DNA from: Marinobacter alexandrii
GTDB taxonomy: Bacteria > Pseudomonadota > Gammaproteobacteria > Pseudomonadales > Oleiphilaceae
Assembly: GCF_005871205.1 (NCBI RefSeq)
Contig: NZ_SWKM01000014.1
Coordinates: 288,001 to 352,000 of the forward strand
Reading direction: 5' to 3'
DNA: 64,000 nt
Under the pieces are notes generated by a model. That model saw nothing but the letters and a program-made list of their open reading frames with translations. It ran no database searches and was not told where the DNA came from. Below, one piece after another: positions 16,969-25,852 of this stretch. The position numbers were made by a program, and so were the translations under genes. How positions within the stretch are numbered: position 1 is the stretch's first letter; each line of letters starts with the position of its first letter.

Positions 16969-19095
16969 TCAGAAGCGAATTCCGGCCTCAACGAAATACT
17001 GATTAGGTTCATCAATGATGTTGTCGGGGCTCATCCACGGCTCCATATTGATGTAATGCTGCATGGTGAATGCCAGTACATAGCTGAAATTACGCCGGTC
17101 TATCCGACGGGCGAGTCGGAAGTCAGCGCGTTTGAAACGGGTTCCCCGCACCTCGTGTGCAAGATAAAAAGCGGCGGAGGAGGTTAGCGACCAGGGTAGC
17201 TCCTGGATCCATGCCATGCTCCCTGAATGGCGAGCGGAAAGTCGTCCCATCAGGTCTACGGCTCGTGATTGGGTGCTAGGTGGAAGCTTATCGGGATCGC
17301 CCGTATAGCGACTGTCCTGATCAAGATAGGCGTAGGTCGCGCGCAACAGGGTACCTGAGAACTCCAGTGAACTTTCGAGCTCGACTCCTTCCTGATCCAC
17401 TGCGACGTTGTTGTCGATGTACCAGTCCTCTTCGTTGATCACTCCGCTGATCATATCTCGAAGATAGTCATTGAAATACCGTACTTCAACGCTCATCAGG
17501 GCAGAGCCCAGGTGGTACTGGCCGAAGTAACTGATTTCACGAGAGGTGATGGTTTCCTCTTCCAGCTCTTCGCCAAACGTGGAGGTGCTTTGATCCACCA
17601 GATCCTTAACCTCGAAACGAATGCCCTCCAAAGCCTCGAATGGAGGCTGGACGTTGCGCGGCCGGTAGGACCAATCCGGGTCCTGTTCAAAGGCATCCGG
17701 TGTTCGCACGGCCCTGGAGAAGACAAAGCGTATGGCGTGGTTGTCATTGATGATGAAGTTTGTGGCAACCCGCGGCGAAAAATAGCCCTCATCGGTTGTG
17801 GTGGTAGTCTCCCAGTTGCCACCCGCGTTGAACGTGACCCAATTGAAGGGCGAATACTCAGCATTGGCAAATACCCGGCTCTGGTAATTGTTGCCGCGAC
17901 CGTTGAAGAAGGTCTCCGAGTCAAAGGTGTCTTTCCGATAGCCCAGGCCAGATACCAGTTTGAATTCGGGATTGAATATGATGGTATTCTGCAGCTCGAA
18001 CTCGAGACGGGATTCTTCGGCATCCTCATTGAGGTCCGCTACAAAGGGACCCTGATCCGTCGGAAATGGCGCGCCCGGTGGCAATAGCTGGATGAACTCG
18101 TCGGCAGGAACTGAGATCGACCACCGCTGACGCCGTCGCTGGTTCTGGTAGCTGGCTTGAAGGTGGTAGAAATGGCTGTCGGAAATGGCCCCGTTGAACC
18201 GGGTTTGCAGATAGTAAGTGTCAAGAATGATGTCTGGATTGGTGGTGGATTCCAGCTTGCCTGATTTTTCACTGTCTTCTTCATTTACGCCATCGACCAC
18301 GCCAGCCCGAAAGTCGATCGAATGGTCGTTATCAATGGCCAGCAGGCTGTCAAAGTTGAAGTTGTTGATGTCGAAGCCATCGTGGAACTTCTCTTTCTCG
18401 TCATCCTTTTGTCGGTCGAATCCGTTCGATTTGCGTTTTTCGTAGGATAAGCGCCAGCTACCCTCTTCAGAGCTGTCACCGACCGAGGTAAAGGTTCGCA
18501 AGTGGCCCCGGGAGCCGACCGAGGTGTATGCTTCGGCACCTGCGGTATCATAAGGGGAACGGGTAATTATGTTGATGCTGCCGAGAAAGGCATTGATGCC
18601 ATGGGCGGCGGCATTTGGGCCACGGCTAACTTCGATTCGCTCGATGTTTTCGAGAGCAACCGGTATCGCGATCCAGTCGACGTCAGACAGGCTTGCTTTG
18701 TAGGCTGTTCGACCGTCAATCTGAACCTGAAGCCGCCGTTGTTCGTATTGGGAAGTGCCATGGTAGGTGGTTACCTGGTTGTTGCTGCCGTATTCGCCGA
18801 CCACCATGCCGGGGACAAGCCGGAACACCTCCACCAGGTTCATGATTCCAAGGTCGCGAATCATGTCGCCGGTAATAATGGTTGTGGTGCCCGGCACTTT
18901 CAGTTTCGATTGGCGCAGCCGAGTTGTGGTTAATACCTCAGGTATTTTGGATTGCTCACCCTCTGCAGTAAGAAACTCCGCGTATAGCCCGAGTTCTCCA
19001 GTTTGAGCCGAGGTTGGGGCGGGTAGGGTAAGTGCCGCGACAAACGCGCAGGTGGCGGCGTTGATAGCCAGAGGTGTTTTATTTAGTGACGTCAC
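16969..19095 (-). CDS. TonB-dependent outer-membrane receptor
   Basis: About 708 residues. A signal peptide ends near PAPTSAQ. The plug domain reads TTTRLRQSKLKVPGTTTIIT, DLGIMNLVEVFRLVPGM, IDGRTAY, IERIEVSRGPNAAAHG, INIITR; the rest is a 22-strand barrel ending in a final strand with terminal Phe (YFVEAGIRF), required for outer-membrane assembly. It resembles the FepA/BtuB/Cir class; the substrate is not evident and no riboswitch or Fur-like box was recognised upstream. The open frame extends to a TTG at 19134, but GTG 19095 directly precedes a clean signal peptide and is preferred. It is the first gene of the receptor, binding protein, kinase trio. Confidence 0.9.
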   Translation of the reverse strand: MTSLNKTPLAINAATCAFVAALTLPAPTSAQTGELGLYAEFLTAEGEQSKIPEVLTTTRLRQSKLKVPGTTTIITGDMIRDLGIMNLVEVFRLVPGMVVGEYGSNNQVTTYHGTSQYEQRRLQVQIDGRTAYKASLSDVDWIAIPVALENIERIEVSRGPNAAAHGINAFLGSINIITRSPYDTAGAEAYTSVGSRGHLRTFTSVGDSSEEGSWRLSYEKRKSNGFDRQKDDEKEKFHDGFDINNFNFDSLLAIDNDHSIDFRAGVVDGVNEEDSEKSGKLESTTNPDIILDTYYLQTRFNGAISDSHFYHLQASYQNQRRRQRWSISVPADEFIQLLPPGAPFPTDQGPFVADLNEDAEESRLEFELQNTIIFNPEFKLVSGLGYRKDTFDSETFFNGRGNNYQSRVFANAEYSPFNWVTFNAGGNWETTTTTDEGYFSPRVATNFIINDNHAIRFVFSRAVRTPDAFEQDPDWSYRPRNVQPPFEALEGIRFEVKDLVDQSTSTFGEELEEETITSREISYFGQYHLGSALMSVEVRYFNDYLRDMISGVINEEDWYIDNNVAVDQEGVELESSLEFSGTLLRATYAYLDQDSRYTGDPDKLPPSTQSRAVDLMGRLSARHSGSMAWIQELPWSLTSSAAFYLAHEVRGTRFKRADFRLARRIDRRNFSYVLAFTMQHYINMEPWMSPDNIIDEPNQYFVEAGIRF

Positions 19096-19240
19096 TGTCG
19101 AACTCGTTATGGGTGAAGATCTATACTTTGCCAAGCCAAAGAGGGGCGCATCACGTTAATGTTTTGAACTATCGTAGGGGACTACACACGGTTTGTCTCT
19201 CAAAAATGTAATGAATCTGAGAGCTGGGAGCTGCAGCTTT

Positions 19241-19867
19241 ATGAATTGTTGGGAAGTACTGGGAATTGAGCCAACGGAAGATCGTCAACGAATACAGCTG
19301 GCCTACGAGCAGCAACTGAAGTTTGCCTCGGGCGAGGAAGCTGAAAAACTGGATCGTGCTTTTCGAGAAGCAACCGGGGGCGCTCCGAAACCTGAGACCC
19401 CGCGACCTTTGGCGAGCAATCAGCCACTGGAGCCTGATCGCGCCCTGGATGCCAATGAGGGGCAGATTGTCCGGGAGGTTGTCATTCAGATTAACGCCCT
19501 GCTGAATGATTCAGGACGGAGCCGGGATGTGGGTATCTGGAAGGCGATCCTCTGTGAGCCGCCGGCAGATCAGGCACCAGTGCGCCGGGAGATTGCCCGT
19601 CAACTCGAACCACAGGTCAGGCCGATGGCTGACAATGGCAGTCTGCCTGCTCCGGTGGCCCAGTTTCTGGGCGACTGGTTTGAATGGACCAGTCTGCAGG
19701 GTATTGTTGAGCAAGGCGATGAGTCACAAGCCGGCAATGCGGAGATGGATGCTGAGGAGGCAGACCAGCCCCCTCAACTGGTTAACTTCTGGCCCGCCGT
19801 AATCGGCTGGATTGTCGGTCTGGCGATCCTTGCGAGCCTGTTTGGCGGCATGGCCGGAGGGAGTTAA
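19241..19867 (+). CDS. J-domain-like protein without HPD, C-terminal membrane anchor
   Basis: About 208 residues. The start MNCWEVLGIEPTEDRQRIQL then AYEQQLKF and LDRAFREATG resembles helices I-III of a J domain, but the HPD motif needed to stimulate DnaK is missing (DRQRIQ). A Pro-rich linker and a helical middle domain follow, and the C-terminus is one transmembrane helix (about residues 183-200, VIGWIVGLAILASLFGG). The ATG at 19241 begins the conserved part; an open frame reaches 19193. The stop overlaps the convergent transporter stop by 4 bases. Function unknown; possibly a degenerate co-chaperone or membrane-tethered binding module. Confidence 0.55.
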   Translation: MNCWEVLGIEPTEDRQRIQLAYEQQLKFASGEEAEKLDRAFREATGGAPKPETPRPLASNQPLEPDRALDANEGQIVREVVIQINALLNDSGRSRDVGIWKAILCEPPADQAPVRREIARQLEPQVRPMADNGSLPAPVAQFLGDWFEWTSLQGIVEQGDESQAGNAEMDAEEADQPPQLVNFWPAVIGWIVGLAILASLFGGMAGGS

Positions 19868-20859
19868 TCCTGCGCAGTGCCCGCCATCGCATCCATTTTG
19901 GCCCGGTAGCGCTGGGCCAGAATAGCACCGAGAATGACCTGAGTCTGGTTGTAGCACATGATCGGCAGCACGATCATCCCAAAGCCTGGGTGGCCCGAAA
20001 AAAGTACTTTTGCCATTGGCAAGCCAGAAGCCAGGCTCTTCTTCGACCCGCAAAAAACAACCGCCGCCTCATCCTGCAAACTGAACCCAAAATAGCGGAC
20101 AAGTAACCTCGCTATGATCATGAATAAAGTCAGCAAAGCGACACAGAGCACAATGGTCAGGATGATCGCTTTCGCCGGCAGGTTCTGCCACAGCCCGCTT
20201 TCCACGGAATATGAAAACGCTGAATAGACAATCAGCCAGATAACACATTTATCGTAACGCGCCATCAACCCCTCATTGCGACCCAGAAAACCACCTAGCC
20301 AAGGCCTCAGAGCGTGGCCCACAGCGAAGGGCAGAAGCAGTTGCAGCATGATGTCCTTGAACGCCTCCGCTATGGAAAAATCACCGGCGCCTGATGTGCT
20401 CACCAGCAAAAGCAACAGGAACGGAGTCAGCATCATTCCGAACACGTTGGAAGCCGCGGCGCTACAGATCGCAGCAGGAACGTTGCCCCGAGCCAAGGCG
20501 GTATAGGCGATTGAAGACGACACCGCTGAGGGCAGCACGCCTAGGTATAAAAAGCCAAGCCCCAGATCTTTGGGCATCCAGGAGGGTGCCAGACTGCTCA
20601 GGCCATTGATGGGCAGAACCACCAGCGGGAAAAACACAAAGGTCATGGCGGTGATGAGAATGTGGAGCCGCCAGTGCATGGCACCGGCAATAATCTGTTC
20701 CCGCGACAGCGCGGCACCGTGGAAGAAAAAGAGCAGGGCAACGGCGACGGTCCCAGCTATTGCCAGTGCGTCACCGATGTCACCCGTGGCTGGCACCACC
20801 GAGGCAAGAACGATGGCGCCAAGTAACAGTAGGGTGAAGGTGTCGATCTTGAATTTCAT
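19864..20859 (-). CDS. Bile acid:sodium symporter family (BASS) transporter
   Basis: A 331-residue inner-membrane protein with about nine to ten hydrophobic segments and the SBF-like (PF13593, YfeH type) pattern: FFFHGAALSREQIIAGAMHW near the start, LPSAVSSSIAYTALARGNVPAAICSAAASN in the cross-over region (spread across residues 110-140) and VFCGSKKSLASGLPM late. Family members move organic anions with sodium. It starts 3 bases after the GntR stop, so regulator and transporter form one operon. The substrate is unknown. Confidence 0.85.
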   Translation of the reverse strand: MKFKIDTFTLLLLGAIVLASVVPATGDIGDALAIAGTVAVALLFFFHGAALSREQIIAGAMHWRLHILITAMTFVFFPLVVLPINGLSSLAPSWMPKDLGLGFLYLGVLPSAVSSSIAYTALARGNVPAAICSAAASNVFGMMLTPFLLLLLVSTSGAGDFSIAEAFKDIMLQLLLPFAVGHALRPWLGGFLGRNEGLMARYDKCVIWLIVYSAFSYSVESGLWQNLPAKAIILTIVLCVALLTLFMIIARLLVRYFGFSLQDEAAVVFCGSKKSLASGLPMAKVLFSGHPGFGMIVLPIMCYNQTQVILGAILAQRYRAKMDAMAGTAQD

Positions 20860-20862
20860 GAA

Positions 20863-21540
20863 TCAGGATTCCCGGCCTTGCAAGGCCCGAAGGCTGGGTT
20901 GGAGTAGGGATCTGGCCAGTTGTTCTGCCTTGACTGGATCCCGGCGACGAACAGCGGCCAGCAGGAGTTCGTGATCTTCTTGGGAGGGCTCGGGCAGATC
21001 GGCTTCTGTTTCCGTGCGCTCGATGGTTTCCCGGATGCCATGGGAAAAGTAATCGTAGAGCTCAGATAGCGCGGAGTTATGGGACGCAGCCACCAGGCTA
21101 TGGTGAAAGGCCTGATCGTGTCGAACCCGGTCTGCCACTGACGCACCGGCTTTGGCACGGGCGTCCAGCGCTTCTTCCATCACTCTCAGATCTCGATCTG
21201 TCCGCCTCGTGGCTGCAAGTTTGGCGGCCTCGGTCTCGAGCATAAGACGCACTTCCAACTGGTCGGCGAGGTGAGTCCTGCCAATTCTTCTCAGGGTTTC
21301 GCCGGCGTCCCGGGTTGAGCGAACGTAAGTGCCGTCGCCCTGGCGGGTTTCCAGTATCCCCACGTGCACCAGAACCCGAACCGCTTCACGCACAGTGTTT
21401 CTGCTTACGCCTAACGCCTCGGACAGCTCGGATTCCACCGGCAGCTTGCTGCCGAGGGGCCAATGACCGGATTCAATGGCTTGTCTGAGACTTTCGATGG
21501 CCGTGTTTACCAGCGAGCCTTTGCGTATTTTTTCGAGCAT
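20863..21540 (-). CDS. GntR/FadR-family transcriptional regulator
   Basis: A 225-residue regulator. The N-terminal winged helix reads LGSKLPVESELSEALGVSRN then TVREAVRVL and GDGTYVR; the C-terminal FCD ligand domain has LEVRLMLETEAAKLAA and two His-containing helices (DQAFHHSLVAASHN) that form the metal/acid site in this family. FCD ligands are usually organic acids. It is the first gene of an operon with the BASS transporter. A 14-bp direct repeat in its own leader (21543-21579) is the likely operator. Confidence 0.9.
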   Translation of the reverse strand: MLEKIRKGSLVNTAIESLRQAIESGHWPLGSKLPVESELSEALGVSRNTVREAVRVLVHVGILETRQGDGTYVRSTRDAGETLRRIGRTHLADQLEVRLMLETEAAKLAATRRTDRDLRVMEEALDARAKAGASVADRVRHDQAFHHSLVAASHNSALSELYDYFSHGIRETIERTETEADLPEPSQEDHELLLAAVRRRDPVKAEQLARSLLQPSLRALQGRES

Positions 21541-21542
21541 GT

Positions 21543-21579
21543 ACCAATCATCCTATAACCAATAGACCAATCATCCTAT
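21543..21579 (-). repeat. 14-bp direct repeat in the gntR leader, candidate operator
   Basis: ACCAATCATCCTAT occurs exactly twice, at 21543-21556 and 21566-21579 (23 bases between starts, about two helical turns). On the coding strand it reads ATAGGATGATTGGT, and the copy nearer the gene supplies the AGGA ribosome-binding site. Binding here by the GntR protein would block its own translation start region and the transporter operon. A third partial match, ACCAAT at 21558-21563, sits between the copies. Confidence 0.5.
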
Positions 21580-21645
21580 GAATTTGGTGAGTCTGCAACC
21601 CATCGACAACGCTGGATTAGAGGGGGAGTTACTCAGTACGTATGC

Positions 21646-23133
21646 TCAAGCGCCCCGAGGCGGGTCAATAAACTGGTAATCAGCAGTGTCCACGCGGCGG
21701 GTAGCCAGCCGGTAGGTAAAGGTAAAGCCAGGCCAGTTCACGGTGTTCTTGCCGTTGGCATCCAGATACCAGGAGGTACAGCCAGAACTCCAGACACTAT
21801 GCTCCAAGCCTTCCTGCACCACCGAAGAAAAACGCTCTTGCCGATCCTGCCGGACATCCATGGCTGAACCCGGGTATTTTTTTAGCGCCTCCAGGGCGTC
21901 CAGAACGTAGCGAATCTGGGATTCGAGCATGAACACAATGGAGTTGTGGGCAAGGTTGGTGTTCGGGCCATAGAGCATGAACAGGTTGGGAAATCCGCTA
22001 ACGGTAATGCCTTTGAAGGCCGACGCGCCCGTTTCCCAGGCCTTGTTCAGGTTCACCCCGGCTCGACCGGTAATTTCCATAGGCGCGAGAAAATCCGAGG
22101 CCTGGAATCCGGTGCCGCAAATAATCGCATCGACAGGGTGGTGCTCACCATTGCGGGTAACTATGCCGTCAGTATCAATGTGATCAATGGCGTCAGTCAC
22201 CAGACTGACGTTGGACTGGTTAATGGCCGGATACCAGTCATTGGAAATCAGGATGCGCTTGCAGCCGATCTGGTAATCCGGAATAACGTGTTTCAGTTTT
22301 TCCGGATCGGTGACGTGTTTTTTAGCCTCTCGCCGGGCTTTGCGGGCAAAGATCTCCAGCAAGCCGCTGAGCCTGGTAAAGACCAGGGCCCGGCTTTCGT
22401 TCTTCCAATAGATCAGGTAGCGGTAAAGCCGATCCCAGGCCGGAATGGCACGGAACAGCGCCTGTTCCCAGCGCTTGAACGGCCGGTCCGGTTTGGGAAG
22501 TACCCAGGCGGCCGATCGCTGAAACAGGTTCAGGGATTTTACGGTTTTCGCCAGCTCTGGCACAAACTGGATGGCACTGGCGCCAGTGCCGATCACCGCT
22601 ACGCGTTTGTTAGCAAAGTCGTAGCTGTGGTCCCAGCGGGCGGAATGAAACAGCGTTCCTGCAAACCGATCCATGCCTTCAATCCGGGGCCAGGCCGGCT
22701 GGTTCAGTTGACCTGTTGCGGTGATCACTACATTGGCTGTCAGCTCCTCGCCATTGGTCAACGTAACCGACCATTGGTTCTGGGCTTCATTAAAGTGGGC
22801 CTTACCGACAGGGGAATTGAAACGGATGTGGTTGGCTAATGCGTACTTCTCAACACAATGTTCCATGTATCCAAGAATTTCGTTTTGCAGTCCGAACTTG
22901 CGGGTCCAGTCGTGTTTGGGTTCGAAGGAATAGGAGTAAAAGTGGGATTGCACGTCGCAGGCGGCACCGGGATAGGTGTTATCTCGCCAGGTTCCTCCCA
23001 CACCCGAGCCTTTCTCAAGCACAGTAAAGGAGTCGATGCCTGCTTTCTTGAGTTTAATGGCCATGCCTAGCCCACCAAAGCCGGCACCAATGATGATAAT
23101 TAATGGGGAGGAAGCGGCGCTGGATCTGGTCAT
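21646..23133 (-). CDS. Flavin-dependent Baeyer-Villiger-type monooxygenase
   Basis: About 495 residues. Two Rossmann motifs, IIIIGAGFGGLGMAIKLK for FAD near the start and VAVIGTGASAIQFVPELA for NADPH in the middle, bracket the Baeyer-Villiger fingerprint FAGTLFHSARWDH (F-x-G-x-x-x-H-x-x-x-W). Also present are GVGGTWRDNTYPGAACD and the late NTVNWPGF. The family oxidises ketones or aldehydes to esters, or hydroxylates N/S atoms. ATG 23133 is chosen because the longer frame (to 23244) would run into the neighbouring LysR gene and adds no conserved sequence. Substrate unknown. Confidence 0.87.
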   Translation of the reverse strand: MTRSSAASSPLIIIIGAGFGGLGMAIKLKKAGIDSFTVLEKGSGVGGTWRDNTYPGAACDVQSHFYSYSFEPKHDWTRKFGLQNEILGYMEHCVEKYALANHIRFNSPVGKAHFNEAQNQWSVTLTNGEELTANVVITATGQLNQPAWPRIEGMDRFAGTLFHSARWDHSYDFANKRVAVIGTGASAIQFVPELAKTVKSLNLFQRSAAWVLPKPDRPFKRWEQALFRAIPAWDRLYRYLIYWKNESRALVFTRLSGLLEIFARKARREAKKHVTDPEKLKHVIPDYQIGCKRILISNDWYPAINQSNVSLVTDAIDHIDTDGIVTRNGEHHPVDAIICGTGFQASDFLAPMEITGRAGVNLNKAWETGASAFKGITVSGFPNLFMLYGPNTNLAHNSIVFMLESQIRYVLDALEALKKYPGSAMDVRQDRQERFSSVVQEGLEHSVWSSGCTSWYLDANGKNTVNWPGFTFTYRLATRRVDTADYQFIDPPRGA

Positions 23134-23231
23134 AAAAAGGGCCCGGGACGTTTTTTTGTTTAGGTCGTTTGAAATTGAGTATACGGTTGTGCCAGCCCTT
23201 GTTGGATGGCAGGTTTTGCCAGTGGGGCTAG

Positions 23232-24140
23232 TCAGAACGACCAATTTGCCGAGCTGGTCAATAGCTCGTCCGCTGGCTGAGACAACAGACTCGTCAGCAG
23301 CGGCGGCTCAAATTGTCGTCGGATGCTGATGGCATAGAATTCCTCAAACACACCGGGTAATGCCCCATAGTCCTGAAGGGTTCCGGATTTCAACTCGTCC
23401 CGGACCACGACCGGTGGCAAAACGGCGACATGGTGAGTGTCCCTCGCCAGAAGCCGCATCATCGCCATGTCGTCCACCTCAGCAACGATGCGTGGGCTGA
23501 GCTTGTGGTAGTCACATAGCTGGTCAAAGGCATGGCGAATATTATTCTCCCGGCCCGGAACAATAAGGCTTCGATTGGAGAGCAGATCCGAAAAGGATCC
23601 GCTGTTGGCTTTATCAGGGCGTCCGATCAAGCTGACTGGCTGACGGGCAATGCGTCGGGAGCGCCAGGGATTTTCTTCATCCCCGTGCACGGGTTGATTC
23701 GACAACAGCAGATCCAGGCGATGTGCTGAAAGCCTGCGTAGCAGGTCATCCAGGGTGCCACTTTGAATAATGAGCTCCAGGTCTTCCCGGCCCAGCAGCG
23801 GTCGGAGAAACCCTTCCTGAAAGTTTCGGGACAGGGTCGCCACAGCGCCAATTTTCAGGCTTTCCCGATTGGTTTGCGCTCCTGAGCGGAACAGTTCGGT
23901 CAGTTCCTCGCCTTGCCTGAAGATCTCTTCTGCGTATTCAAACGCCACTCGACCGGCTTCTGAAAGCTTCAGTCGGCGCCCCTCCCGAACGAACAGTTGG
24001 TAACCGAGGCTGTCTTCCAGCTTCCGGATCTGACCGGACAGTGCCGACTGAGACACGTGTAAGGACTCGGCTGCGCGGGTGAGGTGCCCTGTTTTCGCGA
24101 CGGTCCAGAAATAGAAGAGGTGGTGGTAATTGAGTCTCAT
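23232..24140 (-). CDS. LysR-family regulator divergent from dabBA
   Basis: A 302-residue LysR-type regulator. Winged helix-turn-helix at the start (YFWTVAKTGHLTRAAESLHV then SQSALSGQIRKLE), resembling NhaR-type LysR proteins, with an effector domain after residue 90. It faces dabB across 110 bases with a palindrome between, the standard layout for a LysR protein controlling its divergent target, so it probably regulates the DAB carbon pump, perhaps in response to inorganic-carbon supply. That role is inference. Confidence 0.88.
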   Translation of the reverse strand: MRLNYHHLFYFWTVAKTGHLTRAAESLHVSQSALSGQIRKLEDSLGYQLFVREGRRLKLSEAGRVAFEYAEEIFRQGEELTELFRSGAQTNRESLKIGAVATLSRNFQEGFLRPLLGREDLELIIQSGTLDDLLRRLSAHRLDLLLSNQPVHGDEENPWRSRRIARQPVSLIGRPDKANSGSFSDLLSNRSLIVPGRENNIRHAFDQLCDYHKLSPRIVAEVDDMAMMRLLARDTHHVAVLPPVVVRDELKSGTLQDYGALPGVFEEFYAISIRRQFEPPLLTSLLSQPADELLTSSANWSF

Positions 24141-24183
24141 GCCAGGGGCCTCTTAACTGTTCTTTTAAAACGAACGATTCAAT

Positions 24184-24209
24184 CTTTATAAACTATTTTT
24201 TATATAAAG
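24184..24209. promoter_or_regulatory. Inverted repeat in the lysR-dabB intergenic region
   Basis: CTTTATA (24184-24190) and TATAAAG (24203-24209) form a perfect 7-bp inverted repeat with a 12-base AT-only-like spacer, centred between the divergent lysR and dabB starts. LysR-type operators are usually T-N11-A inverted repeats of this size. The same AT-rich block may provide the -10 boxes of both promoters. Confidence 0.45.
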
Positions 24210-24250
24210 CTATCCCCTGCACAGTAAACCTCATACTTGAGGGGGCTTTT

Positions 24251-25852
24251 ATGCAGGAATTTCTGATTTTTTTGTCCATGCCGGCGTTGCTGGTCTGGCT
24301 GATTTTGCCGGTCGCATTATTGGTGCTAGCGGCATTCAGCAGTTGGACCCGCAATCCGTTAAAACTGGATCATTGCTGGCGGATAGCGTCCCGCCTTTTT
24401 GAAGCATCCATGGTGTCGACGGTAATGGTGGGCATCCTTTTGTTGCTGGGGGGCGGCGTGCCGGAACTGGGGCGTCAGTTTGGTCTCTATCCGGACGGGC
24501 TGGCCGTTTGGATGGCGTTGCTGGTGGCATTCATCGGGTGGGTCATCTTGAGGTACGCGGAAAACTACCTTCGAGGCGATCCAACACGCGCCCGGTTCTT
24601 GCCATGGTTCCTGACAACACTGGCCAGCGTGCTGTTATTACTCTTCACCGACAACCTTCTGGTACTGGCAGGAGCCTGGGTGGGCGTCAGCCTCGCCCTG
24701 CATCATTTGCTCACGCTTTATGGGCATCGCCCGGAAGCGCGGCTGGCGGCTCTGCAGAAGTTCATCATTAGCCGCGTGGGGGATATTTGTGTTGTCGGTG
24801 CCGTGTTGCTTTTATACCGCCACTACGGCACCTTCCACCTTCCGGAAATGTTACAGGTAGCGCACACAGGAGTGTCCGGCTCCCTGGCGCTGGACGTGGC
24901 CAGTGTTTTGTTTGCTGTCGCGGCCATTCTCAAATGCGCCCAAATTCCCTTTCACGGTTGGTTGTTGCGGGTCATGGAAGCGCCCACCCCAGTCTCCGCT
25001 CTGCTGCACGCGGGCGTCATTAATCTGGGCGGGTTCCTCTGGCTTCGGCTTTACCCGGTCTTCGAGGGCTTCACCGCCGGACACCTGTTGTTGCTGAGTA
25101 TTGGTGGGCTCACGGCCGTGGTTGCGGTTCTTGCCATGATGAGCCAGTCGTCTGTAAAGCACGCGCTGGCGTGGTCGACCTCGGCTCAAATGGGCTTTAT
25201 GCTCTTCGAGATCGGCATGGGCGCCTACACCCTCGCATTTCTCCATCTTCTCGCACATTCCCTGTACAAAGCTCATTCGTTTCTGGCATCGGGTCGCACT
25301 GTGGCCGCATCGAGTGTCATGCCAATCCGGGAGGCCGCCAACCGGGTGAGATTGAGCTGGGCTTTGGCGGCCGGATGCTTGGCGGCTGCAGTGCTTTGGT
25401 TTATCCCGGGTCTCGTTAACAACAATCCCGTGCTCGCTGGAATTCTGATTTTGGCGATCAGCGGTGCGGTTGCGGGAATCCCTTCAGGAACCCGAGTTGG
25501 CAGCAGGCTACTGCTCGGTTCTCTGGCATTGGCACTTCTGCCGATCTACGGTGTGCTTCATTGGCTGTTAGATCCGATCCTTTTCCAGCCCGCCAATGCC
25601 CAATTACCGTTTTTTGCCCTGGTAATCGGCATGGTGGTGTTGCTCGTTCTTCTATTGCTCTCCTCCGTGATCGTTTTCTGTCCTGCAGGTCGTGCTGCGA
25701 CGTTGCTCAGAATCCATGTCAGTCACGGGTTCTATCTGATGTTGCCGTTTGATCGCATGACGGCTCGGCTATCCAGCCACTTCCGAGGAAAACAGACCGG
25801 CGCTCTACCATCGAAAAACGGTATTTCCGTACTGGGAGAAAAATCATGTTGA
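24251..25852 (+). CDS. dabB: DAB inorganic-carbon pump membrane subunit DabB
   Basis: A 533-residue polytopic protein of the NADH-quinone oxidoreductase subunit 5 (NuoL/MrpA) superfamily with about 13-14 membrane segments. The proton-channel core shows LVGGISRVGD-like FIISRVGDICVVG, then AILKCAQIPFHGWLLRVMEA and PTPVSALLHAGVINLGGFL, with the Lys and Glu typical of ion translocation, and later KHALAWSTSAQMGFM. Paired with DabA it identifies the DAB system, which couples cation flow to unidirectional CO2 hydration. The ATG has GAGGGGGC upstream. The stop overlaps dabA by 7 bases. Confidence 0.93.
   Translation: MQEFLIFLSMPALLVWLILPVALLVLAAFSSWTRNPLKLDHCWRIASRLFEASMVSTVMVGILLLLGGGVPELGRQFGLYPDGLAVWMALLVAFIGWVILRYAENYLRGDPTRARFLPWFLTTLASVLLLLFTDNLLVLAGAWVGVSLALHHLLTLYGHRPEARLAALQKFIISRVGDICVVGAVLLLYRHYGTFHLPEMLQVAHTGVSGSLALDVASVLFAVAAILKCAQIPFHGWLLRVMEAPTPVSALLHAGVINLGGFLWLRLYPVFEGFTAGHLLLLSIGGLTAVVAVLAMMSQSSVKHALAWSTSAQMGFMLFEIGMGAYTLAFLHLLAHSLYKAHSFLASGRTVAASSVMPIREAANRVRLSWALAAGCLAAAVLWFIPGLVNNNPVLAGILILAISGAVAGIPSGTRVGSRLLLGSLALALLPIYGVLHWLLDPILFQPANAQLPFFALVIGMVVLLVLLLLSSVIVFCPAGRAATLLRIHVSHGFYLMLPFDRMTARLSSHFRGKQTGALPSKNGISVLGEKSC

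Noticed and set aside
19096..19240. Possible cobalamin or other riboswitch upstream of the TonB receptor
   Set aside because: The leader is too short and no conserved riboswitch core was seen.
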